From contig NC_051451.1 of assembly GCF_001649575.2 (NCBI RefSeq), positions 24,784,325-24,848,324 of the forward strand: 64,000 bases of DNA, read 5' to 3'. Shown in pieces: positions 1-9,600 of this stretch. How positions within the stretch are numbered: the first letter of the stretch is position 1; each line of letters starts with the position of its first letter. The position numbers were made by a program, and so were the translations under genes. The notes under the pieces were generated by a model that was not told where the DNA came from, searched no databases, and saw only the letters and a program-made list of their open reading frames with translations. Source of the DNA: Kryptolebias marmoratus. Taxonomy: Eukaryota; Chordata; Actinopteri; Cyprinodontiformes; Rivulidae.

Positions 1-130
1 CGCCTTGGGATTCCCCCGGAGGAGCTGGCCCAAGTGGCTGGGGAGAGGGAAGTCTGGGTCTCCCTGCTTAGACTGCTGCCCCCGCGACCTGACCCCGGAT
101 AAGCGGAAGAGAATGGATGGATGGATGGAC
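1..130 (+). mobile_element. 3' end of an RTE/Rex3-like LINE
   Basis: The first 100 bases read in one frame as a Gly/Pro/Leu/Arg-rich C-terminal peptide. They are followed by the GATAAGCGGAAGA motif and a short GGAT tetranucleotide tail. That arrangement is typical of the 3' end of a common fish non-LTR retrotransposon, which I take to be RTE/Rex3 type. Only the last part of the element lies in the window. The family name comes from memory of the tail, not a search. Confidence 0.5.
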
Positions 131-204
131 AACAAGTTTAGATTTTAAAACTGAATTCCAATTTGTGAGCCTAGTTACAGTAATTTAACACCAAATAGAG
201 CTCA

Positions 205-440
205 AACAGTTGTGATCAGAAGTGTACATACATCCCCAAAGGCATTAAAGTCACATTAATTTAAGGTTTTTGATGATTTATTTGACTTGTCTTTTGTCCA
301 GGGTGGAAAAAATAAATAAAATACAACTTCAATGGTTTTTAAAACCAAGAATTGGGTGCACAAGTTTGGATTTATTGTGGCATTTCTCTCAAAGGTCTAA
401 GTCTACATACAGACTCAAATATACATACAAATACACAAAT
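205..440. mobile_element. Tc1-like element terminus, degraded
   Basis: Bases 208-232 (CAGTTGTGATCAGAAGTG followed by TACATACA) resemble the terminal repeats of fish Tc1 / Sleeping Beauty-type transposons. A second related TCTACATACAG motif lies near 400, as in the internal direct repeats of those termini. No transposase is present, and the far end is not recognisable. Confidence 0.4.
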
Positions 441-479
441 TTATAGAAATAATAACTGGCACTGAAGTTTATGAATAAG

Positions 480-656
480 TGGTCCTTAACGGCGACTGTC
501 CTGCATGTTTTAGATGTTTCTCTGCTTTGACACACCTAAATTTGAATGAAGGAGAGATTAACAGGCTTCTGCATAACTTGAAGACCTGAAAAAGAGCAGA
601 GAAACAATTAAAACATGCAGGAAAGTTTCCCTCCAGGACCAGGACTGGGCACCTCT
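480..656. mobile_element. hAT-like MITE, divergent copy
   Basis: The two halves are inverted repeats of each other. CCTGCATGTTTTAGATGTTTC near 500 pairs with GAGAAACAATTAAAACATGCAGG near 597-620, around a centre containing AGGCTTCTGCA. The same structure occurs in a better preserved copy at 26079-26286, which has an 8 bp target duplication. This copy is older and its outer edges are unclear. Confidence 0.55.
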
Positions 657-719
657 ATTCAAGGTGTCTTTTAACTGATAACTTCTTGTCAGTGATCATG
701 GTTGTGTGTGAACCTGTTT

Positions 720-980
720 TTTTTTTTTTTTTTTTAACTTTTTTTGATCTTCACTGTTCTACACACCTACCTTGTGGGGACCAGTAGTCCTTTTGGAGAG
801 CAAAGCCCAGTCCTAATATTTTTGGGTTAGGGTTTAGATTTAGTGCTAAGGTGTAAACTGAGTTTAGGTTTTGGTTCGGAAAGTACTGGTAATGGTTAGG
901 TTCAGAATGAGGGTCAGAGTTTGGCTCCAAAACTGAATGGAAGGCAATGTAATGTTCTACGAAGGAAGGACTTTGGGACA
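720..980. repeat. Low-complexity T-tract and GTTAGGG-like degenerate stretch
   Basis: A run of T at 717-735 is followed by a sequence beginning ACCTTGTGGGGACCAG and a stretch rich in GGTTTAG/GGTTAGG-like words (about 825-905). It looks like a dispersed fish repeat, but I cannot name it. No gene is visible. Confidence 0.35.
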
Positions 981-1001
981 ACAAGGAGTTGTTTGTAAAT
1001 G

Positions 1002-1002
<1 letters not shown>

Positions 1003-1052
<50 letters not shown>
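1003..1052. repeat. (TA)n microsatellite
   Basis: About 25 uninterrupted TA dinucleotides. Open frames through it encode Ile-Tyr repeats on both strands and are artefacts. Confidence 0.97.
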
Positions 1053-1054
<2 letters not shown>

Positions 1055-1324
1055 TCCAACACTCAGGCTTAAACTAAAAGCTGCTGGAACACCAGTGTCC
1101 CTGAACGCAGTGAAGAGTTCATGGCGGACCGACCAAGAAAAAAAGCTCCTGCTCCAAAAGCGACACCTTCAATCTCGACTGAAATTAGCAGCTTTCCACA
1201 CAGACAAACCTTCTCAAAGCTTTAACCTCAACTCTGTTTATAGCATTCTTTCAGTTCACTGTTTCTGAAAAGTTGCACTTCCTACTCTGACCAAAATCAA
1301 ATCACTGCACACACATGAACTGAG

Positions 1325-1438
1325 GGAAGATCTGATTATGTCTTGGGCAGCGGTGGACAGTGGACATTTACTTGATTACTGTACTTAAGTACATTTTTTG
1401 AGAATCTTTACTTTACTTGAGTAATTTTTTTTTTTTTT
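1325..1438. mobile_element. Palindrome-rich MITE edge abutting the gap
   Basis: CAGCGGTGGACAGTGG is followed by TACTTGATTACTGTACTTAAGTA and TTTACTTGAGTAA. This resembles the terminus of a common fish non-autonomous DNA element with ACTTAAGTA-type palindromes. It ends in a T-tract directly at the assembly gap, so the repeat probably caused the gap. Confidence 0.4.
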
Positions 1439-1714
1439 NNNNNNNNNNNNNNNNNNNNNNNNNNNNNNNNNNNNNNNNNNNNNNNNNNNNNNNNNNNNNN
1501 NNNNNNNNNNNNNNNNNNNNNNNNNNNNNNNNNNNNNNNNNNNNNNNNNNNNNNNNNNNNNNNNNNNNNNNNNNNNNNNNNNNNNNNNNNNNNNNNNNNN
1601 NNNNNNNNNNNNNNNNNNNNNNNNNNNNNNNNNNNNNNNNNNNNNNNNNNNNNNNNNNNNNNNNNNNNNNNNNNNNNNNNNNNNNNNNNNNNNNNNNNNN
1701 NNNNNNNNNNNNNN
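1439..1714. other. Assembly gap
   Basis: A run of 276 N. Nothing can be called here; open frames that cross it are meaningless. Confidence 1.
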
Positions 1715-1959
1715 TGATATGATGAATATGAGATTTTCATTTGTTGTCATTTGTAATCATCAAAATTAAACGAAATAAACATTTGAAATATATGAGTTTG
1801 TATGTAATGTATGAATATAATATACAAGTTTCACTTTTTAAATGGAATTACTGAAATCAATCTACTTTATCATGATATTCTAATTTTATGACCAGCACCT
1901 GTAGTTGAGTACTTCGTCCACCACTGGTCTTGGGACATCAAACCAACTTCAGCTGTCAT

Positions 1960-2660
1960 GGCAATCATCTCTCCTGGCTGGTGTTTGCAGACAGTAGGTG
2001 GTGCTGTTGTTTTACATGCAGATGTTTTCAGGCTTGAACTCTTATTCAACATGAGAAATTTGGTTCAGAATGGACAGTTTGGGCCTGTGACGCACTTTAA
2101 CAGAACATCAACATGTTGGACTATGGTTCCACCTATCTGCAGATCAGAGAGCTGTCCATCAACAGAGACAGTCTGGGTTTATTGTAAGATAACTAGTCAT
2201 CCACTGTATGTGTAAAAAACAGTGTTTCTGCTTTGTTGTTTCCTTATTTGGTGTGAATGGTTGGGCAGAGAGAGCATGTGAGTGTGTGTTTGAAATACTT
2301 TATCTTTACTTTATCTATACAAACCTAAAGTAGACAAATGAACTCACCTTTCCAAGATAAAAATGCAAATAACTAATCAGTCAAAAGATAAAACCCCCAG
2401 TATGGTTTTTACTGGAAAATTTAGGTAGTCACACAGTTTAAAACCGAAACACAAGATACGAGTAACCATTATATGGTTAAAATGTATAAATAAATAAAAG
2501 GTGTGTCCTTTATGTGCTGCAGGACTGGATGTGCACCCACCACATGCAGAGGAGCAGGTTCTACAGGATTCTGCTGGTTTCCACACAGAACCACAGCTGA
2601 GTTCCATTTGAGGCCATAATCCCCATTATCCTCAGCTTTTACATCAGGTACGTTAAACTC
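1960..2660 (+). pseudogene. ephx1 relic A (exons 2-4 remnants)
   Basis: This is a decayed copy of the front of microsomal epoxide hydrolase. The clearest part is 2519-2648. It starts at a CAG|GACTGGATGTGCAC acceptor like intact ephx1 exon 4 (14467) and keeps CCCACCACA, TTCTACA-GATTCTGC, CAGAACCACAG, TTTGAGG and CATAATCCCC in the same order. It has an internal deletion that removes the HGWP segment, plus a TGA. Bases 2395-2435 (CCAGTATGG...TTTACTGGAAAATTTAGG) match the TATGGCTTC...TTTGACTGGAAG part of exon 3. Bases 1988-2030 (CAGTAGGTGG...ATGCAGA) weakly match the membrane-anchor part of exon 2. No open frame spans these pieces. The nearly identical arrangement in relic C supports a shared origin by duplication. 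Confidence 0.65.
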
Positions 2661-2951
2661 ACTCAACCCTTAAAACCAGCAGATCGATGCTGTTTAACAT
2701 TTACTGTAGTTTGTGTCTGAGCTTATTGAGAAAAATCATTTCTGTTTCTGCTTCACATTTCATTTATAAGTATAAGAATAAATGCACAGTCTGTTAATAA
2801 AATGTGTTTGTTACTGAGCAGCTTCCTGGTAGGAAGAATTATTTCTAATAAGTATAGTTTTTGTGAATCTATTCAAAAAGTGTTAAACTTGAAAAAAAGA
2901 AAAAAAATCATTTGCGTTATTGATGTCTTTATTAATAATGGTGAAAGTACA

Positions 2952-3240
2952 TGTTACGGCCCTGGGCCTTGTTGGGCTTGGGTTGCAGGGTTTGTCTGTT
3001 TTTTGTGCTCCTCCCCTTTACAGGTGCTGCTGATTCAATCATTTGGTGCAGAGTACTTTAACCTGGCTGTCTCCGTCTGCTGGGTCGCTGGTTGCCCTCA
3101 GCGTCCACTCTGCCGCTGGGATGTTTGGTGGCCAGGCCTCAGTTCCCCTCAGTTGTTTTTGTTCATAAATATTTATTTATATGCACTTTAACCACGGCGT
3201 GGTTTCACGTTTTTGTTACGGCCCTGAGCCAGTCGTAACA
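2952..3240. mobile_element. Solo LTR with TACA target duplication
   Basis: A 289 bp insertion begins TGTTACGGCCC and ends CAGTCGTAACA, so it has short TG...CA inverted ends. It is flanked by a direct 4 bp duplication TACA (2948-2951 and 3241-3244). The two sister units show the empty site as GAAAGTACAG, which confirms the boundaries. Size, ends and a 4 bp duplication fit a solo long terminal repeat, probably of a Ty3/gypsy-type retrotransposon. No internal retroelement sequence is present. A non-autonomous DNA element is a less likely alternative. Confidence 0.75.
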
Positions 3241-3476
3241 TACAGTTTTCTTTTAGAAGTTTTGGTTAACATTTTGTATTACTTCCTACTGTATGTTGGA
3301 CTTTAACAATGCAATGATCAAACAAAACACAAATAATTACTTAAAAGTGTTTTCTTTAAATTTGGAGTTGGAAAATAAGCATTTTAAAACATCCTTTTGT
3401 AGTTAATGTAAAGAAAAGTACATTTCACTCAGAGTGACGGTTATTCTGCAGACGATGCCGATCTCATGCAGTTCTT

Positions 3477-4188
3477 CTAGTGGCAGGTGTTCTCCAGCAG
3501 CTGGTTATCTTTTAGCCACGGGCGGCTCCACACAACAAACTCGCAGATGTAGAACTGAAACAGAAATTTAAGAATATACATAATATTAATGGGATTATTT
3601 CTTCAAACATGACAACTTCATACTGTTCAACTCTGAAGTTTCAGCCCTCGTTCTACTATCTTGTGATAAAGAAACAAAATTAATAAATCAATAAATTAGG
3701 AGTTTTTCCTCTTAAAGTTGAGCTTCCTATCATTGTTGCTCATGTCTCTGTTCATTTGTCTGTCATGATATCAAAGTATCTTCTTTAATATAATAAAATA
3801 ATTACCTTCCCTGGGTTTGCTTGGAAAGGACAGTGTGGATTTGGGAAGTTCCTTTTGCAGGTGGTCTTTCCCATTTTTACCGTTATGAAGTACAGGACAC
3901 CTTCAACCACCTTTACAGGAACATGGAGATAGATTATTTTAAATAACTGTTTAAAATACACAAACAGTGAGAAGTTGAAAAGTTACCGACCTGCGACTGA
4001 GCCTTGACCACTTCCATGTTCTTGAAGTAGAAAAAGTCGTTGGACTTTCTATTGTACTCGGCAACTGCGAACTTTAAAGCATCTTGAAGACCTTCGTCAT
4101 TAACATCAATGTCTGTTGTGCCACCAGGCAAGGCGCTCAACCTGACGACGAGAAGGGCCGCAAAAATAGGAAAAATCGTCTTCCACAT
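3477..4188 (-). CDS. Cystatin A, secreted type-2 cystatin-like protease inhibitor
   Basis: Three exons on the minus strand: 4188-3991, 3910-3806 and 3554-3477, all with GT-AG introns and phase 0 junctions, giving 126 aa. It probably inhibits papain-like cysteine proteases outside the cell or in the endolysosomal system. Residues 1-20 form a signal peptide. The N-terminal Gly-Gly contact is at 22-23. The QxVxG loop reads QVVEG and spans the first splice junction (residues 66-70). The second binding hairpin carries Pro-Trp in SRPWLKD. Four cysteines sit in exons 2 and 3 as expected for two disulfides. Length matches a type-2 cystatin (about 120-140 aa with signal). It is one of three tandem copies and all motifs are intact. 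Compared with copy B, the coding exons are much more diverged than the introns. Whether it is expressed is unknown; its 5' flank lacks the CpG-rich promoter of copy C. Confidence 0.9.
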
Positions 4189-4302
4189 CGTGTTTCAGTT
4201 GAGAAAACTGGGAATACTGAAGCAGGAAAACACCCTCGACGTTGTCTTCCTTTTACTTAAACAACAAAAACACAGCTAGATGAATATAACAAGAATGGGC
4301 GC

Positions 4303-4816
4303 AAGGTTTAAAAACAAACATACATTTATTTCAACATTCAGCTGAATGAAGACAACAACTCACCAACAAGAAGCAACAGCAACACGTTCCCAGTTGTGTC
4401 TGAAGTAATAACCCCTTTACTTCTTTTTATACTATAAATCATACGATCATATCATGATGTCCTGGAACCTTCCGCCTCCCTCACCCCACAGACACACCGT
4501 TCTTAGTGATTATTCTATCATAAGCTAATTGTGACCTTATTTCAGCAATCAAATCATTTTAGTGACATCGAAGTTTTGTTTACATTCTGTCATTGACTAA
4601 GCATAACCTTACTTCTTAGCAATCAAGTAAACATGACCTCATTTCTTAGCAACCAAAGTATCTTGATTATATTGTACAGTTTGAACTACATTACCATTTA
4701 GTATTTATCCAAGCTTTACATGTTTGCACCTTTGTGAGATCCCTTTGAATGAAACACGTTATAAAGCTGTAATGAGTTTAACAGAAATGAGAAATGAAAA
4801 CCAACCATACTTTACA
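4303..4816 (-). repeat. Probable 3' LTR of the retroviral relic
   Basis: On the minus strand a purine tract (AAAAGGGGG, about 4817-4827) is followed by TGTAAAG, a proper LTR start. Further on are a TATAAAAAG box (about 4423-4431) and an AATAAA about 90 bases later (near 4330). This is the U3-R-U5 order. The outer (left) edge is uncertain: sequence shared with the sister unit ends at GGGCGCA near 4302. There is no second LTR in the window to compare with. Confidence 0.55.
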
Positions 4817-5389
4817 ATTCCCCCTTTTGACCCCATTTAAGATGGGGTCACTAAAGCAAATGATGTCTGCCTTGATCCCCCCCTTTAGGCTAAAAGCATG
4901 TTAGCTGAGCTTCCTGCCACCCTTAGCTCCTGTGATCACCTGACAGCAATGTACCCAAGCACAACTATTAAAATGATTTAAAATCTAGGCATTAGAATAC
5001 AAGTAAGAGCACATATTAGTCGTCTTATTGTCTTGTCTTGTTGATTGGCTGGCGCCTGTAAGCATGATAAAATGTAAACATGATAGAAATGAACTTATTT
5101 AATACTTCTGACTTTCAGTGTGACACGTAGGCATGTTTGGCACATAAGCACAAAAGCACCAGAAGGCACAAAAATAAAAAAACAAAAATGATTGACATGT
5201 TCATCCAACAGCTTCTAAAACCTTAGTTGTAAAAAAACATAAATTTTACTCGCTGCAAAAAATGCTTCTCAATCAAAACATCATAAAACAACTTTTCTAT
5301 TCTTCACTGAAAGCACAGGTCTGTTTCAGAATTAAACTTCATATCCAGCTTTATGGAAAGGGCACAGCTTCACCACGATCACCGCCCGC

Positions 5390-6336
5390 CATGGCCGTCC
5401 TTTGCATTTCCACCAGCATCTGGGTCACCACTCTGGTCATCATGCTCCTAAGACAGGGGATGACAACAGAAAACCAGAAAGAACAGTAACAACACAAAGA
5501 TCCCTGGGATGAACAGTGTCAGTAGCAGCTGCCACCAGGTCCCAGACGTCAGCCAGGACCACAAGTCGAATGGTTCAGAACCGTGGGTGGCAGACTTCAC
5601 GTAACGGCGGAGCTCTTCGAGGTCTTATAGGGCGTCGTGGGTCAGGCCTCCTTCCTCCGTCTCATCAGGGATGTATGTGCAACAGGCAGTCCCAATAATC
5701 TTGCAACCTCCACCTTGAGAAGCAGTTGGCAAGTCCAGAACTACGCGATTCTGCAAGGCCGGGCTTGAGTGGAGTCAGAACGAGCAGACAAGGAGGAAGT
5801 TTTAACCTTTTATTAGAAAACACCAGACTACTGGGCACGCTACTTCTGGGAGCGGCTCTCACGGTCTGGAACGGAGCCTGGTCTGGAACAGGTAAGGCAG
5901 GGTCTGCGAGGTGGGAGCAGCAGCGGTCGTCTGTAAGGGGATTAGGCAAACGGGTAAGTCCAGTGACAGGCGAGGGGTCAGAGCCAGAGAGTCTGAGATC
6001 AGCAACCAAATCCAGAAAGGGATAGTCCAAAGGGTGATGTCCAGAGAGAGAAGGCGAGGTCCGTTACCAGTGGCCCGAGTCCGTGGAGGTATCCGGCAAG
6101 GAGAGATTAAAAACCCTCCTGTTTACATATTGGTCACATCTTGACAAGTTGCACAATCATAGTAGTTAGTTTCATTGTTCTCGTGGGCTATCAGGATCAT
6201 CAGTTGTACCCATGGGGGTGATGCTCATCATGGCTTCTTTTGTTTCTTCTTTTTGGCCCGGGACACGTCCGATACCAAAGTAATGCTGCAACCACAGCAC
6301 AACAGAGAATCCACCACTTCAGGTGTGGAGTCCTCA
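5390..6336 (-). pseudogene. Retroviral env relic, interrupted
   Basis: On the minus strand a short hydrophobic leader starts at an ATG near 6336 and ends in a basic cluster near 6220. After an unrelated insert, the transmembrane subunit appears at about 5765. It has an LQNR motif and, about 15 residues later, a C-X6-CC cluster (near 5685-5715), then a Trp-rich stretch and a membrane-spanning segment (about 5560-5440). This motif set is diagnostic of gamma-type Env. There are stop codons in the tail, and most of the surface subunit is missing. It is described only as a decayed copy. Confidence 0.75.
5758..6130. other. Unidentified GC-rich insert within the env relic
   Basis: Env similarity stops abruptly just upstream of LQNR and resumes as leader sequence beyond 6130-6200. 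The intervening block is rich in CAGG/GGAG words (for example GGAACAGGTAAGGCAGGG). It resembles GC-rich arms of dispersed fish repeats. I cannot assign a family, and no convincing coding sequence is visible. Confidence 0.4.
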
Positions 6337-6479
6337 TTGTTGCTCAGACTACAAAGACACACGAGCCTAATGGAACTGGGATCGGATGTTTTCTTCACTG
6401 ACGTTGAGACGCCTCACCTCTGTAGTCAGACTTCCCCCAGTGCCGGTGCTTTTTAAGGGTCGAGCACTCTTTGCAGCTT

Positions 6480-7510
6480 ACAGTGGCTGAGATGTATCCA
6501 GCTGGGCCCTTCAGCAGTCTTCGCTGCGGTGGACGTGGTCAGAAGACACTTGGAACGGTCCTTTCCACCGTGGGCTGGCCCAGTTGTTTAGTTTCACCAC
6601 CTTGATGTACCCCCAGTCTTCTGGTTGGACCAGAGTTGTGTCCTGTTGGGATACAGACTCAGATGGCAGTAAACTTGCATTTAACACGTTTTCACTTTCA
6701 TTGTTCTTCTCCTACTTGCTCTAAATATGGTGAAAACAGCGGTAATTTGTATGGTCTTACATACATGATTTCAAAAGTAGTTAACCCATCTGGTGTCAGG
6801 GTGGTTCTCACATTAAGTTTCACTAAGTCCAGACAATCTGGCCACAGCCGGCCAGTTGCTTTCATGCACTTTCTGAGTCTGTTTTTCACTGTCCCGTTTG
6901 TGCTTTCAATAAGATCAGCGGACTGTAGATGGTAGGAACAGTGGTTCTTTAAAGTCATGTTTAAATAGCGGCCTTGGTACTTTTTAGCTAGATTCTTTGT
7001 ACCTTAGTTTAGCTTAGTTTTCTTGTACCTTAACATTGTCATGTTTTAGCCTAGTTATCTTAGCGTTTTTATGTTGGCTTGCTTAGCCTTCTGTACATTT
7101 AGTTAAGTTTTAACTTTATCATGTTCTTATTTAGATTACCTTTGCACATTTTTAGATATTGTTAGCCTGACTGTTGTTTAATTTAATTTTCTCTGTACTT
7201 CTGTATTTGATTCTGCATCTTCGTTTGTTTTGTAAAGCACTTTAAGTCGTCTTGTTGCTGAAAAGTGCTGTACAAATAAATTTCACGGCAGTTCACTTCA
7301 CTAAATGTGTAGCCATATTTTGTACGATTTGGTTACCAAAATATGACCTGTTATCGCTGTAAAGTGTCTGTGGAATATCCTACATTAGTTTGTTGTTTTT
7401 ACAGATAGCTTTTCCAACTGTTAAAGCATTCTGCACATTTTAATGGAACAATTCTCAACCCATTTTGGAAAAGCATCAATCACATTTTTCTGAGAGTTGT
7501 TTTGTTTTTA
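6480..7510 (-). pseudogene. Retroviral integrase relic (pol 3' end)
   Basis: On the minus strand 7510-7300 gives a VIDAFPKWVE-type stretch, the first part of an integrase catalytic core, with stops. After an insertion (6965-7300) the core resumes at 6960 with the YHLQSADLIESTNGTVKNRL stretch, containing the Glu position of the DDE triad, and a GLTTFEIMY-type end. The C-terminal region with SPRWKGPFQV follows at about 6590-6500. It has stops and an interruption, so it is non-functional. Confidence 0.8.
6965..7300 (+). mobile_element. SINE/LINE-tail insertion in the integrase relic
   Basis: This block splits the integrase core. Its right end reads TTGTAAAGCACTTTAAGTCG and then GCTGAAAAGTGCTGTACAAATAAA. 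That is a very common 3' tail of fish LINE-derived or SINE repeats. The left part is TAG/CTTAG-rich. The exact family is not determined. Confidence 0.5.
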
Positions 7511-7728
7511 CACCTGTTGGAAAAACTTTAAGAAAAAATTTTAATATCATGTTGCTGTATTATGTTACTCATCCCTCCTGTTGATAGTATTTATTTTCTT
7601 ATTTTTAAGGCCTGTTGTTCTGAACAAGGACTTGGGTAAGACAGGTGTGTTATGAACTTAGTAAATACCATCTGTTGTAAGTGATGTCAAGAAAACAATG
7701 TGGAAAAGCAGGTCGACCGACATTGTGT

Positions 7729-9093
7729 ACGTTAAACTCGCTCAACCCTTGAAACCAGCAGATCGATGCTGTTTAACATTTACTGTATTTTGGATCTGAG
7801 CTTAGTGAGAAAAATCATTTCTTTTTCTGCTTCACATTTCATTAAAAAGTATAAAAATAAATGCGCAGTCTGTTAATAAAATGTGTTTGTTACTGAGCAG
7901 CTTCCTGGTAGGAAGAATTATTTCTAATAAGTTTAGTTTTTGTGAATCTATTCATAAAGTGTTAAACTTGAAAAATGAACAAAACATTTTGCCTTTAATG
8001 TATTTAATAATAATGGTGAAAGTACAGGTTTGTTAGAAGTTTTGGTTAACATTTTGTTTTAGTTCCTACTGTATGTTGGACTTTAACAATGCAATGATCA
8101 AACAAAACTCAAATAATTACTTAAAAGAGTTTTCATTAAATTCAAAGTAGGAAAGAAAGCAATTTTAAACATCCTTTTTTAGTTACTGTAAGTAAAAGTA
8201 CATTTCACTCGGAGAGAAGGTTATTCTGCAAACGATGTTGATCTCATGCAGTTTTCTTTTTACTGGCAGCTCTTTATCGTTATCATCAATGGGTTATCTT
8301 TTAGCCACGGGCGGCTCCATGCTTCAAACTCGCAGATGTAGAACTGAAACAGAAATTTAAGAATATACATAATATTAATGGGATTATTTTTACAAACATG
8401 ACAACTTCATACTGTTCAACTCTGAAGTTTCAGCCCTCGTTCTACTATCTTGTGTTAAAGAAACAAAATTAATAAATCAATAAATTAGGATTTTTTTCCC
8501 CCTTAAAGTTGAGCTTTCTATCATTGTTGCTCATGTCTGTGTTAATTTGTCTGTCATCATATCAAAGTATCTCTTTTCATTTATCAAAAATAATTACCGT
8601 CTCTGAGTCTGTCTGGAAAGGACAGTGTTCAAGTGAGCTGGTTTTTATGCAGGTGGTCTTTCCCATTTTCACTGTTATGAAGTACAGGACACCTTCAACC
8701 ACCTTTACAGGAACATGGAGATAGATTATTTTAAATAACTGTATAAAATACACAAACAGTGAGAAGTTGAAAAGTTACTGACCTGCAACTGAGCCTTGAC
8801 CACTTCCATGTTCTTGAAGTAGAAAAGGTTGTTGGAGAGTTTGTTGTAATCGACAACTGCGAGGTTTAGGGCATCTTGAAGAATCTCGTCATCAACATCA
8901 ATGTCTTTTCTGCCACCAACCAAGGTGCCCAACCCGACGGCGAGAAGGGCCGCAAAAATAGGAAAAACCGTCTTCCACATCGTGTTTCAGTTGAGAAAAC
9001 TGGGAATACTGAAGCAGGAAAACACTCTCAATGTTGTCTTCCTGTTACTTAAACAACAAAAACACAGCTAGGTGAATATAACAAGAATGGGCG
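7729..9093. repeat. Segmental duplication unit B
   Basis: Aligns to unit A (2648-4302) from GTACGTTAAACTC to GGGCGCA without the solo LTR, and to unit C (10157-11850). The left edge falls exactly where the ephx1 relic exon would end; the relic itself is missing and the retroviral relic lies there. Beyond 9093 the sequence differs from unit A. Confidence 0.9.
8260..8980 (-). CDS. Cystatin B copy, secreted type-2 cystatin-like inhibitor
   Basis: Exons 8980-8783, 8702-8598 and 8343-8260 give 128 aa. Splice sites and phases are identical to copies A and C. The same features are present: signal peptide, Gly-Gly at 22-23, QVVEG across the first junction, SRPWLKD in the last exon, four cysteines. 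The end differs: after SRPWLKDN the reading frame continues PLMITIKSCQ, two residues longer than in A and C but still ending with the expected Cys. Exon 2 is identical to A for its first 18 residues and then differs at 11 of the last 17. Introns and 5' flank are nearly identical to A, so the divergence is concentrated in the coding exons. Here 'copy B' is a label for this array, not the type-1 cystatin B (CSTB). Confidence 0.9.
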
Positions 9094-9600
9094 CATTCCT
9101 TTTGACTCAACCATAGGATGACTTGGGTAAAAATTAGGAGGAGGCGCTTTCTCTTAAATGAAGAATAGCAAGTTTATCGGTGGGAGGATGTATCACCTTA
9201 TATTCAGAGATGACCGTTAATGATGACAACCTAAAAGTACTCACTGGAATGTCATGAGGACTGGTCAGAAAAAAATAAAAACCAGAAAAAGAGGAAACTA
9301 AATCAGCACAAGTTTTATTTATTATTTTTCACTCCTATTGATGGCTCGTTAGTCCTTAAATTTAGTTTGTAAGCAAAATGTATGACTCGATGGCAACTAA
9401 CTCGAGCATTTGTTAGTCTACAGAAACAGCTGAGTTGTCTGAAAATAAGTCAACAATGGCAACGTCCAAAAATGTTAAAAGTTGTGCAACTCCATCCATC
9501 TGGTCCTGCACAGCAGCAGGACAAAGGAGATCATTGACGTCAGAAGGACCTCCTCACATACAAGGTGATGCAGTGGAGGTTGTAGAGTGTTTTGAAGTTT
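9094..9600. other. Intergenic stretch, nothing recognised
   Basis: AT-rich sequence between the 5' flank of cystatin B and ephx1 relic C. No coding exon, repeat family or clear promoter motif was identified. Confidence 0.5.

Larger units (their letters stand above)
2648..4302. repeat. Segmental duplication unit A
   Basis: From GTACGTTAAACTC at 2648 to GGGCGCA at about 4302, this segment aligns with 7729-9093 and, less closely, with 10157-11850. It contains the tail of the ephx1 relic, the interval to the cystatin, cystatin A and its 5' flank. Relative to the other two it carries one clean insertion, the solo LTR at 2952-3240. Identity with unit B is very high outside the cystatin coding exons. 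Confidence 0.9.
4303..7510 (-). mobile_element. Endogenous retrovirus relic (IN - env - 3' LTR)
   Basis: Reading right to left on the minus strand are a broken integrase core (about 7510-7300 and 6960-6680), the integrase C-terminal region (6660-6480), an env leader (about 6336-6200), the env transmembrane subunit (about 5765-5390), a purine tract and an LTR-like region. The order is that of a simple retrovirus in reverse orientation. The 5' LTR, gag, protease and reverse transcriptase are absent. It is broken by stops, by an insert at 6965-7300 and by one at about 5758-6130, so it is dead. It lies exactly where sister units have the ephx1 relic and interrupts the cystatin array. Confidence 0.75.

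Noticed and set aside
751..1268. Frames with Ile-Tyr repeats on both strands
   Set aside because: They are translations of the TA microsatellite.
1385..1750. Open frames crossing the N run
   Set aside because: They consist of unknown residues over an assembly gap.
2469..2666. 65-codon minus-strand frame repeated at 9980-10177
   Set aside because: Repeated only because it lies antisense over the duplicated ephx1 exon 4 relic.
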